From Tilletiopsis washingtonensis (taxonomy: Eukaryota > Basidiomycota > Exobasidiomycetes > Entylomatales): a stretch of 58,123 nt of DNA. Shown here piece after piece: positions 31,664-42,203 of this stretch (positions within the stretch are counted from its first letter, which is position 1; each line of letters starts with the position of its first letter). The notes beneath the pieces were generated by a model that was not told the origin of the DNA, searched no databases, and worked only from the letters and a program-made list of their open reading frames with translations. A program made the translations under genes and the position numbers. The stretch spans positions 242,644 to 300,766 of the forward strand of contig NW_020312025.1 of NCBI RefSeq assembly GCF_003144115.1, read 5' to 3'.

Positions 31664-33072
31664 TCATCGCTTCCACGCCAGCCATGCGGCGTTGCCCTTA
31701 GCAAGGCGCGCGCCCAGCACCTCCTGCTCGATGCTGCAGATGCACCAGCGGCTCGGCTGCGAGCGTTCCTCGACGCCATGCGCAAGCCACTGCGCCAGGA
31801 ACTCGCGCACGCTCTCCGCCGAGCGCAGCTCGCAGATGACGAGCACAAGGGTGCGCTGCGGCGCCGAGAGCACGTCGATGGTTGCCAGCAGCGCAGGGAA
31901 GAGCGAGGGGTTGTAGATGCCTGAAAAAAGAGCGGTCAGACCAGTAGCACTGAAGAGGTTGCGCTGCGGCGACTCACAGTCGGAGGCGAGGATGAGGTCG
32001 GGCCACGCCGGCTCGTCTGCATCTGCACTCGCATCTGCACAGCTCGGTCGTTGCTCGAACGACGCAAAGACTGCACGGCGCAGCCTGTCCTGGCGCGCCT
32101 CGCTGCCGCTCTGCTGGACCTCAAGCGCCTCGTTCCAGTCCAGAGGCAGAGCGTCCAATCGTCCACCTGCAGACGACTCCCCGCCGAGCGCACTCTGCTG
32201 TCGAGCGACGTTGCGCCGTAGCAGCCCTAGCATGGCCTCTTGATCGGTTGCGAGCCACGTCGTTGTGGCGTCTGGAGCTCGCAGCGCAGGGTGCGCGAAG
32301 AGCAGCATCGGGAGCACACCGGTGCCGGCGCCGAGCTCGAGGACCCGTGCGCGAGCGAGCAGCTCAGGCTCGAAGAGCGTGCCGATGTCGTCGTCGCATG
32401 AGACGGTGCCCGGGAGCAGCGTAGGTGCCGAGAGGCGTCGCAGAATCAGCGAGGCGAGCAGCAGACTGCAGCATGAGCGTGTCAGCGAGTGACGCCGAAT
32501 GCCCCCCGACCGTAGCGCACCTTGAGCGCCAGACAACGCTGCCGGTGTCGCCGGTCGTCGATCGCAGCGAGGTCACCTAGTCTCAGTCACATCAGCCTCG
32601 TAGCTGCGACGGCTGGCAGCACTCGAGCTCACATCTTGCCGCACCTCGACCACGACATTGTTGTCTTCGGCGGACGGCGCGCTCTTCTTGCTGGTCTTCG
32701 CTGAGCGCTTGGCTGCGCCGCTTTGCTTTGTCGACTTCGAAAGAGCATCAGAGGCCTCATCCGCGGCCAGCGCCTCGACCTTCACGTCGGCTGAACCATC
32801 GCCTTGCAGCGGCACGCTGATGCGCAGCAGGTCTGCCGTGCCATTGACGTAGCCCAGGCCGCGCTGGTCTTGCGGCGGAGGAGACAAGGTGTACAGCAGA
32901 AAGGTCTGTTATCGCGATGCATGAGGACGAGCTCGTGCGACACGCCTCCTGCTGCCGCACCTACCTCTTCGTCGGCGTCCGTCACCAGCCGCGCCGAGCC
33001 GGCGGCCAGCGGCACGAGGCCGTGCGGCGGCTGCGGCAGGACGTCGAGGTCGCCGGAGCCGCCATCGCTCAT
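31664..33072 (-). CDS. METTL16-fold protein lysine methyltransferase, RKM5-like
   Basis: S-adenosylmethionine-dependent protein methyltransferase of the family that contains yeast Rkm5 (ribosomal protein lysine methyltransferase) and METTL21. Exons (minus): 33072-32965, 32905-32633, 32576-32521, 32465-31978 and 31920-31664; 393 residues. Family hallmarks in order: SLRSTTGDTGSVVWRSS before the fold, VLELGAGTGVLPMLLF (SAM-binding motif I), TWLATDQEAMLGLLRRN (post I), LDWNEALE, DLILASDCIYNPSLFPALL (motif IV with the split Cys codon) and LVLVICELRSAESVREFL. Intron 2 (32632-32577) was inferred because the flanking blocks are in different frames; a GTGAGC donor and TAG acceptor join them exactly. 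The last intron (57 nt) is a stop-free multiple of three. Residues 37-130 carry a Lys/Ser/Ala-rich insert (KSTKQSGAAKRSAKTSKK). The exact target protein is unknown. Confidence 0.85.
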
Positions 33073-35199
33073 GCCTGGGCTGAGCTGTCGGCTCGCAGGT
33101 CGGGGCCTTGAGGAGATGCAGGCTGGGAGCCTGGCGCTCCTCGACGCCGCTGCAGCGGTGCGGCCTGCCACGGCACGCTGCCGCCCACGTGGCGTTGCCG
33201 CGGCGCGGCACGACGGCGCGGGCGGCGCCGCTGCGCGCCTGCTGGCTGTGTGCTGCAGCCGCGTTCCGCCGGCGGCTCGCGTGCCTCTCCCCCGCACTCC
33301 CCCCTCTCGAATGCCCGCGCCGCCTCTCTCGGCAGCGTGGCTGCACGGCGAGCACGCCATTGCTCGAGCGACGACTCGTCGGAATCCTCACGCAGCAAGA
33401 GCAGAGGCTGGCATTGCCGCCCGTGCAGGTCTGGACGAGCGAATGGCTGGCTGAGGCGGGCGGACGTCGGAGAGCCGCGTGCACGCCGGCTGGCTTTTAA
33501 TACTCGCTGGCCGACGGACGCAGCGCTGCGCTCTGTGGCGCTCGCTCGTCCGCGTCGAAGCATGCCTGCCGAACGAGCCGCAGCTGCGTGAGATGAGACT
33601 CAGCCGCTCAGAGAGCGCATGCTGAAGCAGCGAGCTGCCGCAGGTGCTGCAGCGCCCGAGAGCGCAGCAGCAGAGCATTCGTCGGCCAGCTCGACGACGC
33701 CCACGTTTCTCCGCGCTGCGTTGCGTGGCTCGGTCCCGGCGGCATCTCGTGCTGGAGAGGTGCTGTGCCTGCGGCTGCCGGTCGAGCACGCCTTGGACGC
33801 GAGCGTCCCCGCACCGTCGGGGCCAGCAGCGGGTCCACGACGCTGCGAACGTGGGCTCCCGAAGCGCGCGCCCGCCAGGCAGCATCTCTCCTGGCGCCGC
33901 TGCGAGCCTGCCGCCGCGAACGCTGCACTCTGCTGCGCGCTCCTCGACGCGACGTGCTCCGGCAATCTCGAACATCCAGCCCGCCAACAGCTGCCGCTCT
34001 GGCACGCAGAGGCAAGTGTGCTTCGATGTTTGCGTCTGGCCTGGCACGCTGTGAAAGGAGGGCACGGGGTATGTTTGGGCGTGCGAGATGCGCTAGGCCG
34101 GCTGCTAATTCGAGCTGGCCGCGTGCCGCGCCGTGCCGCCGTGCCGTGTACCACAGCGAGGCCTCGCCGGGCGTGCCGTGAGCTGCTTGCATGGTGCACG
34201 GCCGTCCGGCGCGCGTCGTGGCTTCGACGGCGAGCTTGCTTTCCGAGGCCCAGCCGCAGCCGCTCCAGCATCGCAGCATTACAAACGCAGCGTCGAGCCT
34301 TGGGACAAAGGAGGCAGCCCGCGGCACCCAGCACAAGAGGGGATGCCGAACGCTGCAAGGAAGACACAGCGGCGACGAGCGGCACAGAGCATCGGCATCT
34401 CGGCGGCCCCCGCGCCTGCGCGCATCTGGCTTCTCTGCCTGCGCGCCCGCACCGCACCGGTGCTGCCGACCCTGACTCCGCCAGAGGCACGTCCTATGCG
34501 CCGCCGGCACAGCCAGCTGCAGCGGCAGCCGCTCAGATGCAGCAGCAGCGGAGGCCACGGTGTGCAGCCTGGTGCTGAGGCTGCAGCCACGTTCCCCCGG
34601 GCGCCAGTGCGTCCGCCTGCGCGTGCACAGCCAAGGCTCCGACATGCGCCACTGCACCTGCGCCGTGCGGGTGCCGTGCGCTCACCCAGCGCCGCGCTGT
34701 TCCGTGCCGGGCAACAACGCACGACGCGGCGCCTCCCATCCCCGCAGCCGCAGCGCGCCGGCGGAGCGCCAGGCCCTTCGGAGCCCTTTATTTGAATGGA
34801 CCGTCCGCTCGCGGAGCCAGGAGGCACAGGAATACGGCCGCTGGATCGCGCCGTGGCTCCGGCAGGGCGAGCTGCCTGGCGTATGTGGTGCGCGGTGCAG
34901 CCGCCGCCGCCCAGCATCCAGGCTGCGGCTGCGGGCATCGCCGGAGCACGCCGCGCCGCCGTCTGCATCGCTGCATGGCTGGGCCATACCTGGCGAGGCG
35001 TGCGCCCCAGAGTCTGCGGCGGCTGACCATGCTGCTGCTGGTCACCGGTCGGCGCCTGCTTGATCGAGATTGCCCAATGCCGCTCGTCTTGGCTCGCGAC
35101 TGTCCACGCGATCTTCCCTTCCCCTGACACCTCCAGCCCATCTTCTCGCCGTCCATCCTCCACCCTCCCGCACAGCTCACTGCGGGCCCCTTCGACGCC
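33073..35199. promoter_or_regulatory. 2.1 kb divergent intergenic region
   Basis: Upstream of both the methyltransferase gene (-) and the glycosyltransferase gene (+). Many overlapping open frames on both strands, none with family similarity or a plausible splice pattern. An AT-rich patch (CCCTTTATTTGAATGG) lies at about 34783 and a pyrimidine-rich leader at 35110-35165 before the plus-strand ATG. Confidence 0.5.
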
Positions 35200-38167
35200 A
35201 TGGCTCTCTCCTTCGAGCGCCGGCCGCGCATGTCCTGGCTGCAGAATGCCGCGGGCTTCCTCTCCCTCGCGCTCGCGTGGATCCTGCAGCGCGTACCCTT
35301 CTCGGCGCACTTCTGCGTGATGCTGCTCGGCATGCTGGGCCCCGTCTTTGCGCCGCAGCTCGTCGCCTTTGTCGTCGTCGCCGTGCACATCGTCTTTGTC
35401 GCCTGCCAGACGCGCTCGGCGTACGGCGTCTGGGCGTGCTGGCGCGGCACGCTGGCGCACTCTCGCCGCGACTGGCGCGAGTACCACGCCGACGAGCGGC
35501 GCAAGCTGGCGCGCCACGGCGGCGCAGACCATGTGCTTGACATTGACGACGTGCAGCACATCATCATTGTGCCGGCATACAAGGAGGACCTGGCGACGCT
35601 GCGCGAGGTGAGCACGCGCCGGTGCTGCCCTGCTATCGCGCCTCCCCGCTCACGCCGCGCCCGCCGCAGACGCTCGATGTGCTCGCATCGCACCCGCTGG
35701 CGCCGACGAGCTACCACGTCTGCCTCGGCATGGAGGAGCGCGAGGCGGGCGCGCCGGCCAAGGCGAGCAGCGTGCTGGCGCCGTACCGCGCGCGCGGTGC
35801 CTTTGCCAGCAGCGCCTTCTCGCTGCACCCGGGATCGATTTTGGGCGAGAGCGCGGGCAAGTCGTGAGTGCTTGGGCGGTGGATGTGGTGCGGAAGCAGG
35901 TGTGAGGGTGCCAGCAGCGGAGATAGCACGGCGGCCTGTGCTGTGGGCGGGCCCATAGGCAGCCGGAAGGCGCGAGCCGAGGCGGTGAGGCGCGGTGCTG
36001 CTTTCGGCACGCCTGAGCCGCGGGGCGCGTCAGCCCCGCGGGTGCAGCGCCAGCGTCGCGCGCGGCGGACGCGCGTCTGAGCGCCGCGGGCCCGCTCCAC
36101 CCGGGGCCGCGCTAGGCTTGAACCCTGCCCTGCTGCTCCCACGACAGTGAAGCGAGCCTGACGCTCATGCCCCTCCAGCTCCAACGTCAACTGGGCCGCA
36201 CGGCACATGGCCCGCCGGGCGCCCGTCGACCACAGCCGCACCGTCGTCACCGTCATGGACGCCGACACGGCCTTCGCCGCCGAGTGAGTCGCGCCGGCAG
36301 CCGTGCGTGTGCGCACCAGCTCACATCTCGCCCAGCTTCTTCCTCTCGATCTCCGCCTACTTTGCCCTCGCTCCCGCCGACCGCCGCCGGCGCACGTACT
36401 AGTGAGTCCCGCCCGCCTGCTTTTGACAAAGTCCATGCGCTCATTCCGGCCTAGCGTTCCTCCCACGCTCTTCGACCGCAACGGACCGGATGTGCCCATC
36501 TTCATCCGCGTGACGGACGTCTTCTGGAGCTGCGCCGGCATTGGCCAGATCTACCCGAGCTCGGGCTTCAAGGCGCCCACGTCGGCGTACGCCGTGTCCA
36601 TGGAGCTCGTCAAGTTCTGCGACTTCTGGGAGGGCGGGCCGGAGGCCATCGGCGAGGACCTGCACTTCAGCGTCAAGGCTGTCTTCGACACCAAGGGCAC
36701 CGTCATTGCGCAGACGATCTACAGTCCCGCCTCGCAGCTGCACGTTGTCGGCGCGCCGGCCACTGGCCCCGTCATGGCGTACGTTCACGACCTGCAGGCC
36801 CGCTGGAGCCAGGCCGTGCGCCACCTCTGGGGCTCGCTCGACTTTGGCTACTCGTGGCACCGCGTCCTGACCGGCCAGTTCGGCCCGGGCCAGCGCAAGA
36901 CTGGCTACGTCGCGCTCAACACCGAGGACGACGATGACGACATGGACATGCCCGCGCCGCGTGACGAGGAGGAGGGCCTCAAGACGACGTACCTGCTGCC
37001 CACGGGCGTGCACCTCGAGGACCCGCACCGCTACCCGTCGCCCTCGAACACTGCCACGACCGACACGACGCTCACGGACTTCGACACGGTCATGCTGCCG
37101 CGCGCCGCCAAGAAGGCGCACGGCGACGACGACGGCCAGGAGTCGGACAGCTCGGGCGAGGACATCTGCATCAAGCACACGCACGCGCGCGGCCTCTCGC
37201 TCGCCTCGCGCCCCGGCCGCATGCTGCACAACGTCATGGAGGCCGACCTGGCGTGCGAGATGCCCGCCCGTGCGCGCATCATGCCGTTCATCTCGCTCTT
37301 CTTCCGGCTCTTCGAGGCGCACATCATGATCGCCTCGATGTTCGTCCTCACCGCCATCCTCACGATCTACCCGTCGGTCGTGTACCGCAGCGGCCGCATG
37401 GCCTTCACCGACCCCTTCAACCGCCCCTGCACGTGGGAGAAGTGCGTCCAGGCCATCTTCGAGTCGCCCTTCTCCGCCGGCGCTGTGCTGCCGCGCGACA
37501 CTGCGCCCGGCATGACGCCGGCGTGGATGATGCCCGACATCGTCATCTGTGCCGTGCAGGTGCGTAGCGTGCTCTCGGCCACCATGGCAGTCCGATCGCT
37601 GACAGCATTCTATCTCAACAGCTCGCCCGTGCGCTTGGAGGCATCGGCATTGCCGCGACGATCATCATGTGCTGCCTGCACGACTACTACCACAAGGCTG
37701 CCGCCGTGACACGCTGGACGGAGTCCGAGGCGGTGGCTCGCTCGTGGCGCGAGGCTGGCAGCGTCGGCCGCGCGCCGGCACGCTACCTCGGCGTGCGGAC
37801 GGCGCAGACGTGCACGCGCAAGTGGCCCCGGGCGCTGATCGACTACCTCGCCATTCCCGCCGGTCTGGCGTACGGCGTGGCGCCGATGCTGTATGCGCAG
37901 CTCTGCCACCTGCACACCAACCGCCTGACCTACACCGTCAGCGCCAAGAGCAAGACGATCGTCCTCGCCACGCCCTTTGTGGCCGAGGCAGAGACGCGTC
38001 TCTCGCTCGACGCGTCGCGCCGCAGCATCGAGCGCGTCCGCCAGTCCGTCGAGATTGGCCGCATCTCCAGCGACGGCCGCGGCATGCGTCGCTTCTACAA
38101 CCCGGAGGGCTCGATGCTCAGCGAGAAGGACACGCTCGACGCACGGCCGCTGCTGTCCCGCTACTAG
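35200..38167 (+). CDS. polytopic family-2-like glycosyltransferase
   Basis: Membrane glycosyltransferase of a fungal GT2-like family; the product is unknown, possibly a wall or extracellular glycan. Exons: 35200-35607, 35670-35863, 36179-36283, 36336-36401, 36455-37559 and 37622-38167; 807 residues. The N terminus has two hydrophobic spans (about residues 15-70), then the GT-A core: HIIIVPAYKEDLATLRE, CLGMEEREAG, a GKSSNVNWAARHMARR block, DAD at 228-230 (nucleotide-sugar/metal ligand) in VVTVMDADTAF, the acceptor loop GPEAIGEDLHFSVK, and WSQAVRHLWGSLDFGYS in the QxxRW position. The C-terminal half has further membrane spans (IMIASMFVLTAILTIYPSV, GIGIAATIIMCCL, YLAIPAGLAYGVAPMLY). An acidic/Ser loop near 36915-37180 separates the catalytic and membrane parts. 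Intron 2 is 315 nt and contains a GCTGCTCCCACG word. Confidence 0.88.
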
Positions 38168-38769
38168 AGCGCCTCCGAACCCCTGCTCCCTATACTGCTC
38201 CTTCTAGTCTCCCTCTCACGCATCGGATGCCTTGTCCTTCCCGTCTCTACGCACATTGGGTCTCAGCGGCGTTTCACCTTGCCTTGCGGATTGCACAGTC
38301 ATGAAAATAGATGCTGCTGTGCCGTTAGGTTGCGCGGGTGGGGCCCGTAGAGTGGCGCTGAAGACGACCTCGATGCCGGTGCCGGGCGCTCTTTGAAGCT
38401 CCTGCCGAATTCGAGCGAGTGGCTGCGCTTGCGTGCTGCCGAGGCGCACGTGGCGCACGACCCTGTAGCGCCGAACGTGCTGCAGAACGTGCATAAGCAC
38501 AGCGGCGGCCGAATCTGAGTCGGGCTGGTCTCCTGCGGGGCAGGCGGCGCGGCGACCGCCGGGGCCCCGGCCGCCGGTCTCGCGTGACGGTCTTGCTCGC
38601 GCTGGCCGCAGCCGTCGGCCGACTCGTAGATTCCTGTCCTCAACCACGACATCCAGCAATCCCCTCAAGCCTTGGTGCAGGGCGGCATCGCGCTTGGGCC
38701 CGTCACAGCCCGCGCGGACACCCTGAGCCGCACACACGCGAGTCGCACGCCAGGTCGCCCGGCCGCATC
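38168..38769. other. intergenic region with an unassigned minus-strand open frame
   Basis: 602 bp between two plus-strand genes. It should hold the 3' UTR of the glycosyltransferase and the GH5 promoter. The minus strand has a 173-codon open frame (38737-38216) whose second half looks protein-like (GTGIEVVFSATLRAPPAQPN), but no family is recognised and it overlaps the likely GH5 promoter, so it is not called as a gene. Confidence 0.4.
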
Positions 38770-40842
38770 ATGTTCGCGCACGGCTGGCTCGCAGCGGCCG
38801 TGCTGCTCTTGGTCGCAGCCTGCCAGGCGGCAGTGCTCCCGATCTCGGCACAGCGGACGTTTGGGCATCCGCACGAGCAGCATCAGGCCCTGCGCCTGAA
38901 TGCGACGCAGCAGCTGCTCGCGTCGTGGGATCCGCCGCTGAGCACGCGCGGTCGCTTCGTCGTGGATGCCAGCGGCAAGCGCTTCCCGCTCCGGGCGGGC
39001 AACTGGCACGGCGCCTCGGGCACGTATCTGGACAGCGGCAAGATTACCGATCCTGCGAACCACCATGCGAAGGAGGTGGCGTTCCAGACGCCGCTCGGCC
39101 TCGATCGCGCGCACATCGACGACATCGCGGATGACTTCGTCGCGCTGGGGCTGAACACCATCCGCTTGCCATTCTCAAACGAGATGCTGCATGCGACTAG
39201 CCTTGTCCCGGACGATGCGCTGCTTGCCAATCCGCAGCTGCGCGGCATGACGCCCTTCCAGGTGTTCGAGGCCTGCGTCGCGGCCTTGACGAGTCGCGGC
39301 CTGGCCGTCATCCTCAACAACCACACGGCGAAGAGCATCTGGTGCTGTGGCCTCGACTCCAACGCACGCTGGAACACGGGCCAGAGCGAGGCGCAGTGGC
39401 AGAGCGACTGGGTGCGCATCGTGCGCCACTTTGCGCCCAATCCTCGCGTCGTGGGAGCCGAGCTGTACAACGAGGTGCGGCGAGACTTGCTGCAGGACCC
39501 GACTTGGGGCGGTGGAGGCGACACCGATTGGTGGGCAGCCTCGCTCCGCGCTGCGAACCGCATCCAGCGCGAAGCGAGCCGTGACATGCTCATCGTCGTG
39601 GGCGGCATCAACTTTGTCGGCATCCCGACGCCGTACACCGAGCACTACCGGCCAGAGCTGGCGCCCGTGGCGCAGCTGAGCCACGCTCTCGCCATCCCCG
39701 ACAAGCTCGTGTACTCGTCCCACTTCTACGCCTACACCGGGCCGAACGCGACCGGCGCTGATGCGCCGTCTGGGGTCCGCGACCCGAGCTACGCAGACTT
39801 GACGCCGGCGCAGCTCAACGCGACGATTGACCGCCTCGCGGCGTACGTCGCGACGGACCTGTCGAGCCCGCAGATGCACTACACGGCGCCGGTGTGGATC
39901 AGCGAGTTCGGCGTGGGCCGCCTCGACAACTCGACCAAGGACCGCGACTGGTGGGAGCACTTTGTGAACATCCTCGTCGCGCAGGAGCTCGACTTTGCCT
40001 ACTGGCCGCTCGTCGGCTGGCAGAAGAACGGCACGGGCGACGGCTGGGCGCTGCTCGCGTGGGATGCCGACGGCTCGCTGCTCGCCATCGACGACGAGAA
40101 GAAACGGGACTGGCGCCTGCCGGCGTGGCAACGCCTGATCGCCGCCTCGAGCTCGGATTCGGCGCGACAGGCCGTGCCGCAGGTGGAGAGCTGGCTGATG
40201 CTGAGCACTGCGCACGGCAGCATCCAGCAGAGCAGCACGCTGGCACCGGACCTGCGCTGGTCGCCCGGCGAGACGAAGGCGTCGTGCCCCGACGGCTGGC
40301 GCCTCGTCGGCCTCTCGCACGAGGCGCGGCCGAACGGCCTCTGCACCGATGCCACCTTCGGCCGCAACGCCTGGCGCGACGGGCAGTGGGACGTGGTGGC
40401 CGACGAGCGCAACGTGATGCGCGACTGGGCCAAGGGCTACCGCAAGCGGCAGTGCAAGCTCGAGGCGTACGCCATCGGCTACTCGTACGACGGCGACGGG
40501 CGCAGTGCGGGCCTCGTGTGCGTCACCGACGCCGAGGAGCGTGTGCGCGGCAAGCAGCGCACCGTGACGTTTGACCGGTGGGACGCGCTGCCCGAGGAGC
40601 ACGGCACGTTCAAGAGCGCGGGCACGGCGGGCGCCTGTGCGCACGACGAGGTCATGATCGGCTATGCCTTTGACCCCGCCGACCACGGCGGCTGGCCGGC
40701 GGCGCTGCTGTGCGCCACGCTCGAGCCGGCGACGGGCATGTCTGCGGGGCCGTCGCTGCAGATCGACGCCGGGCGCATCTACGTCGGCAGCCTGCTCTCG
40801 GTCTTCCTCACGGCGTGGGACTGCATGCGGGCGCTGCTGTAG
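38770..40842 (+). CDS. secreted GH5-family glycoside hydrolase with C-terminal cysteine repeat domain
   Basis: Single-exon gene, 690 residues. The signal peptide is MFAHGWLAAAVLLLVAACQA. The GH5 (cellulase-like) TIM barrel covers roughly 55-450: GLNTIRLPFSNEM, GLAVILNNHTAKSIWCCG, the acid/base Glu235 in ELYNEVRR, SSHFYAYTGP, and nucleophile Glu379 in VWISEFGVGRLDN. Substrate (beta-glucan, mannan or other) cannot be told. The segment 500-650 has three related units, each with a cysteine pair: C506/C525, C562/C584 and C623/C648, around RLVGLSHEARPNGL, YAIGYSYDGDGRSAGL and VMIGYAFDPADHGGWPAALL. This domain is not one I recognise. The C terminus ends with a hydrophobic IYVGSLLSVFLTAW. Lack of introns contrasts with most neighbours. 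The start is the Met directly before the signal peptide. Confidence 0.92.
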   Translation: MFAHGWLAAAVLLLVAACQAAVLPISAQRTFGHPHEQHQALRLNATQQLLASWDPPLSTRGRFVVDASGKRFPLRAGNWHGASGTYLDSGKITDPANHHAKEVAFQTPLGLDRAHIDDIADDFVALGLNTIRLPFSNEMLHATSLVPDDALLANPQLRGMTPFQVFEACVAALTSRGLAVILNNHTAKSIWCCGLDSNARWNTGQSEAQWQSDWVRIVRHFAPNPRVVGAELYNEVRRDLLQDPTWGGGGDTDWWAASLRAANRIQREASRDMLIVVGGINFVGIPTPYTEHYRPELAPVAQLSHALAIPDKLVYSSHFYAYTGPNATGADAPSGVRDPSYADLTPAQLNATIDRLAAYVATDLSSPQMHYTAPVWISEFGVGRLDNSTKDRDWWEHFVNILVAQELDFAYWPLVGWQKNGTGDGWALLAWDADGSLLAIDDEKKRDWRLPAWQRLIAASSSDSARQAVPQVESWLMLSTAHGSIQQSSTLAPDLRWSPGETKASCPDGWRLVGLSHEARPNGLCTDATFGRNAWRDGQWDVVADERNVMRDWAKGYRKRQCKLEAYAIGYSYDGDGRSAGLVCVTDAEERVRGKQRTVTFDRWDALPEEHGTFKSAGTAGACAHDEVMIGYAFDPADHGGWPAALLCATLEPATGMSAGPSLQIDAGRIYVGSLLSVFLTAWDCMRALL

Positions 40843-41152
40843 GGGAGGATGGACTGTGCTGCGAATGTCATCATCTGTTCTTCTGCTCGTGCGGCTGAGT
40901 CGGTGAGGGGAGTCGAGAGTGAGGGGTGGCCGCTGTGGGGAGCGAGCCTGATGGGCGATTGAGTGCGCACGTGACGCGTGCTATTCTTAGACGCCGTGTG
41001 GTGTGGAGGCAGGCCGGCGGCGGTGTCTTGCGCTGCTGCTGGCGCGGCTCGCCTCCTTGATGCCGTTTGGACGTTCTCGCGATGCTCGGCACGCTGGGTG
41101 GCGGCCCGTGCTCACTCCTTCTTCCCACCACACCACCAACACCCAACCCACC
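40843..41152. promoter_or_regulatory. short intergenic region GH5 / TIM-like gene
   Basis: 310 bp between two plus-strand genes. The last 40 bp are CA-rich (CACCACACCACCAACACCCAACCCACC), a typical fungal leader sequence before the ATG at 41153. No other feature seen. Confidence 0.5.
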
Positions 41153-41935
41153 ATGTCTGCCGCACCCGCCCGCCGCCGCCTCGTCGGCGTGTCGTACAAG
41201 ATGTACTTCGACCTGCAGAAGACGGACGCCTACCTGCAGGCCGTGCTGCCGCACCTGCCCTCGCTGCTTGAGTCGCTCCAGCGCGAGGTCGACGTCTTTG
41301 TCATTCCCGACTTCGTCTCGCTGCTCTCCTACCGCGACGCCATCAAGAGCGCCGGCGCGCCGCTCTTCCTCGGCGCGCAGGATTCGCACCACGAGGACGC
41401 CGGCGCCTTCACGGGCGAGGTGTCGCCCAAGGTGCTGGCGCAGGCCGGCGTGCGCTTCGTCGAGATGGGCCACGCCGAGCGCCGCCGCCTCTTCGGCGAG
41501 ACGGACGCATGGGTGGCGCAGAAGGCGCTCGGCGCCGCACGCAACGGCATGGTGCCGCTCATCTGCCTCGGCGAGCAGACCAAGGGCGGCGGCACGCAGG
41601 TCGCCGTCGACGAGTGCTGGGCCCAGGTCGAGGCCGTCTTCCGCGACATTGCGCCCGACGCGGAGGTCGTGCTGGCCTACGAGCCCGTCTGGGCCATTGG
41701 CGCCGCCGAGCCCGCCGGCGCTGAGCACGTCGTGGCCGTGACGCAGGCGCTGCGGCAAAAGGCCGCCGACCTCAAGCGTCCCGGCCTCGTGCGCATCCTC
41801 TACGGCGGCTCGGCCGGGCCAGGCCTCTTCCAGAAGCTCGAGGAGGGCGTCGACGGCCTCTTCCTCGGCCGCTTCGCACACGACCCGCAGGCCTTCCTGC
41901 GCACGATCGAGGAGGTGGGCAGCGGCAAGAAGTGA
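41153..41935 (+). CDS. divergent triosephosphate-isomerase-like protein
   Basis: Intronless, 260 residues, TIM-barrel isomerase family. The catalytic triad of triosephosphate isomerase is in place: Lys16 in GVSYKMYF, His107 in VEMGHAERRR and Glu177 in AYEPVWAIG. The sequence is not the canonical glycolytic enzyme: GNWKMN is VSYKMY, the ENT signature is AQDSH, IGHSERR is MGHAERR, the mobile phosphate loop GTGKTATP is GAAEPAGA, and the VGGA phosphate site is LGRF. Bacterial tetrulose-phosphate isomerases of erythritol catabolism (EryH/TpiA2 type) show similar changes, so a non-glycolytic sugar-phosphate isomerase is likely; this is inference. No kinase or dehydrogenase of such a pathway is next to it. 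A single exon in an intron-rich area is compatible with acquisition by transfer. Confidence 0.85.
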   Translation: MSAAPARRRLVGVSYKMYFDLQKTDAYLQAVLPHLPSLLESLQREVDVFVIPDFVSLLSYRDAIKSAGAPLFLGAQDSHHEDAGAFTGEVSPKVLAQAGVRFVEMGHAERRRLFGETDAWVAQKALGAARNGMVPLICLGEQTKGGGTQVAVDECWAQVEAVFRDIAPDAEVVLAYEPVWAIGAAEPAGAEHVVAVTQALRQKAADLKRPGLVRILYGGSAGPGLFQKLEEGVDGLFLGRFAHDPQAFLRTIEEVGSGKK

Positions 41936-42203
41936 GGGGCAAGAGGGATGCAGGAAGCAATGAGACGTGTCACACCGCAGTAGGATGCCGAGATAGGTTG
42001 CACTTGGGTGATGCGTGAGAGAAGGGGCCATGAGCAGCGGAAAGGAGCGATTACATGCGTGCAAGCGAATAAGGCGAGCAGCGGGCAGATAGGAGCAGAC
42101 CGGCAGTAGGACGGAAGCAGCCAACGGGTGGTGGAGGTGGAGCGTGAGGTGTCCGAGGTGATGCGAGAGAAGAAGGTGCGAGGGCATCGGACTGCTTGAC
42201 TGT

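Noticed and set aside
36105-36145. Possible tRNA T-arm (GGTTCAAGCC on the minus strand)
   Set aside because: The stem bases on either side of the loop do not pair and no acceptor or D-arm follows. It lies inside the second intron of the glycosyltransferase gene.
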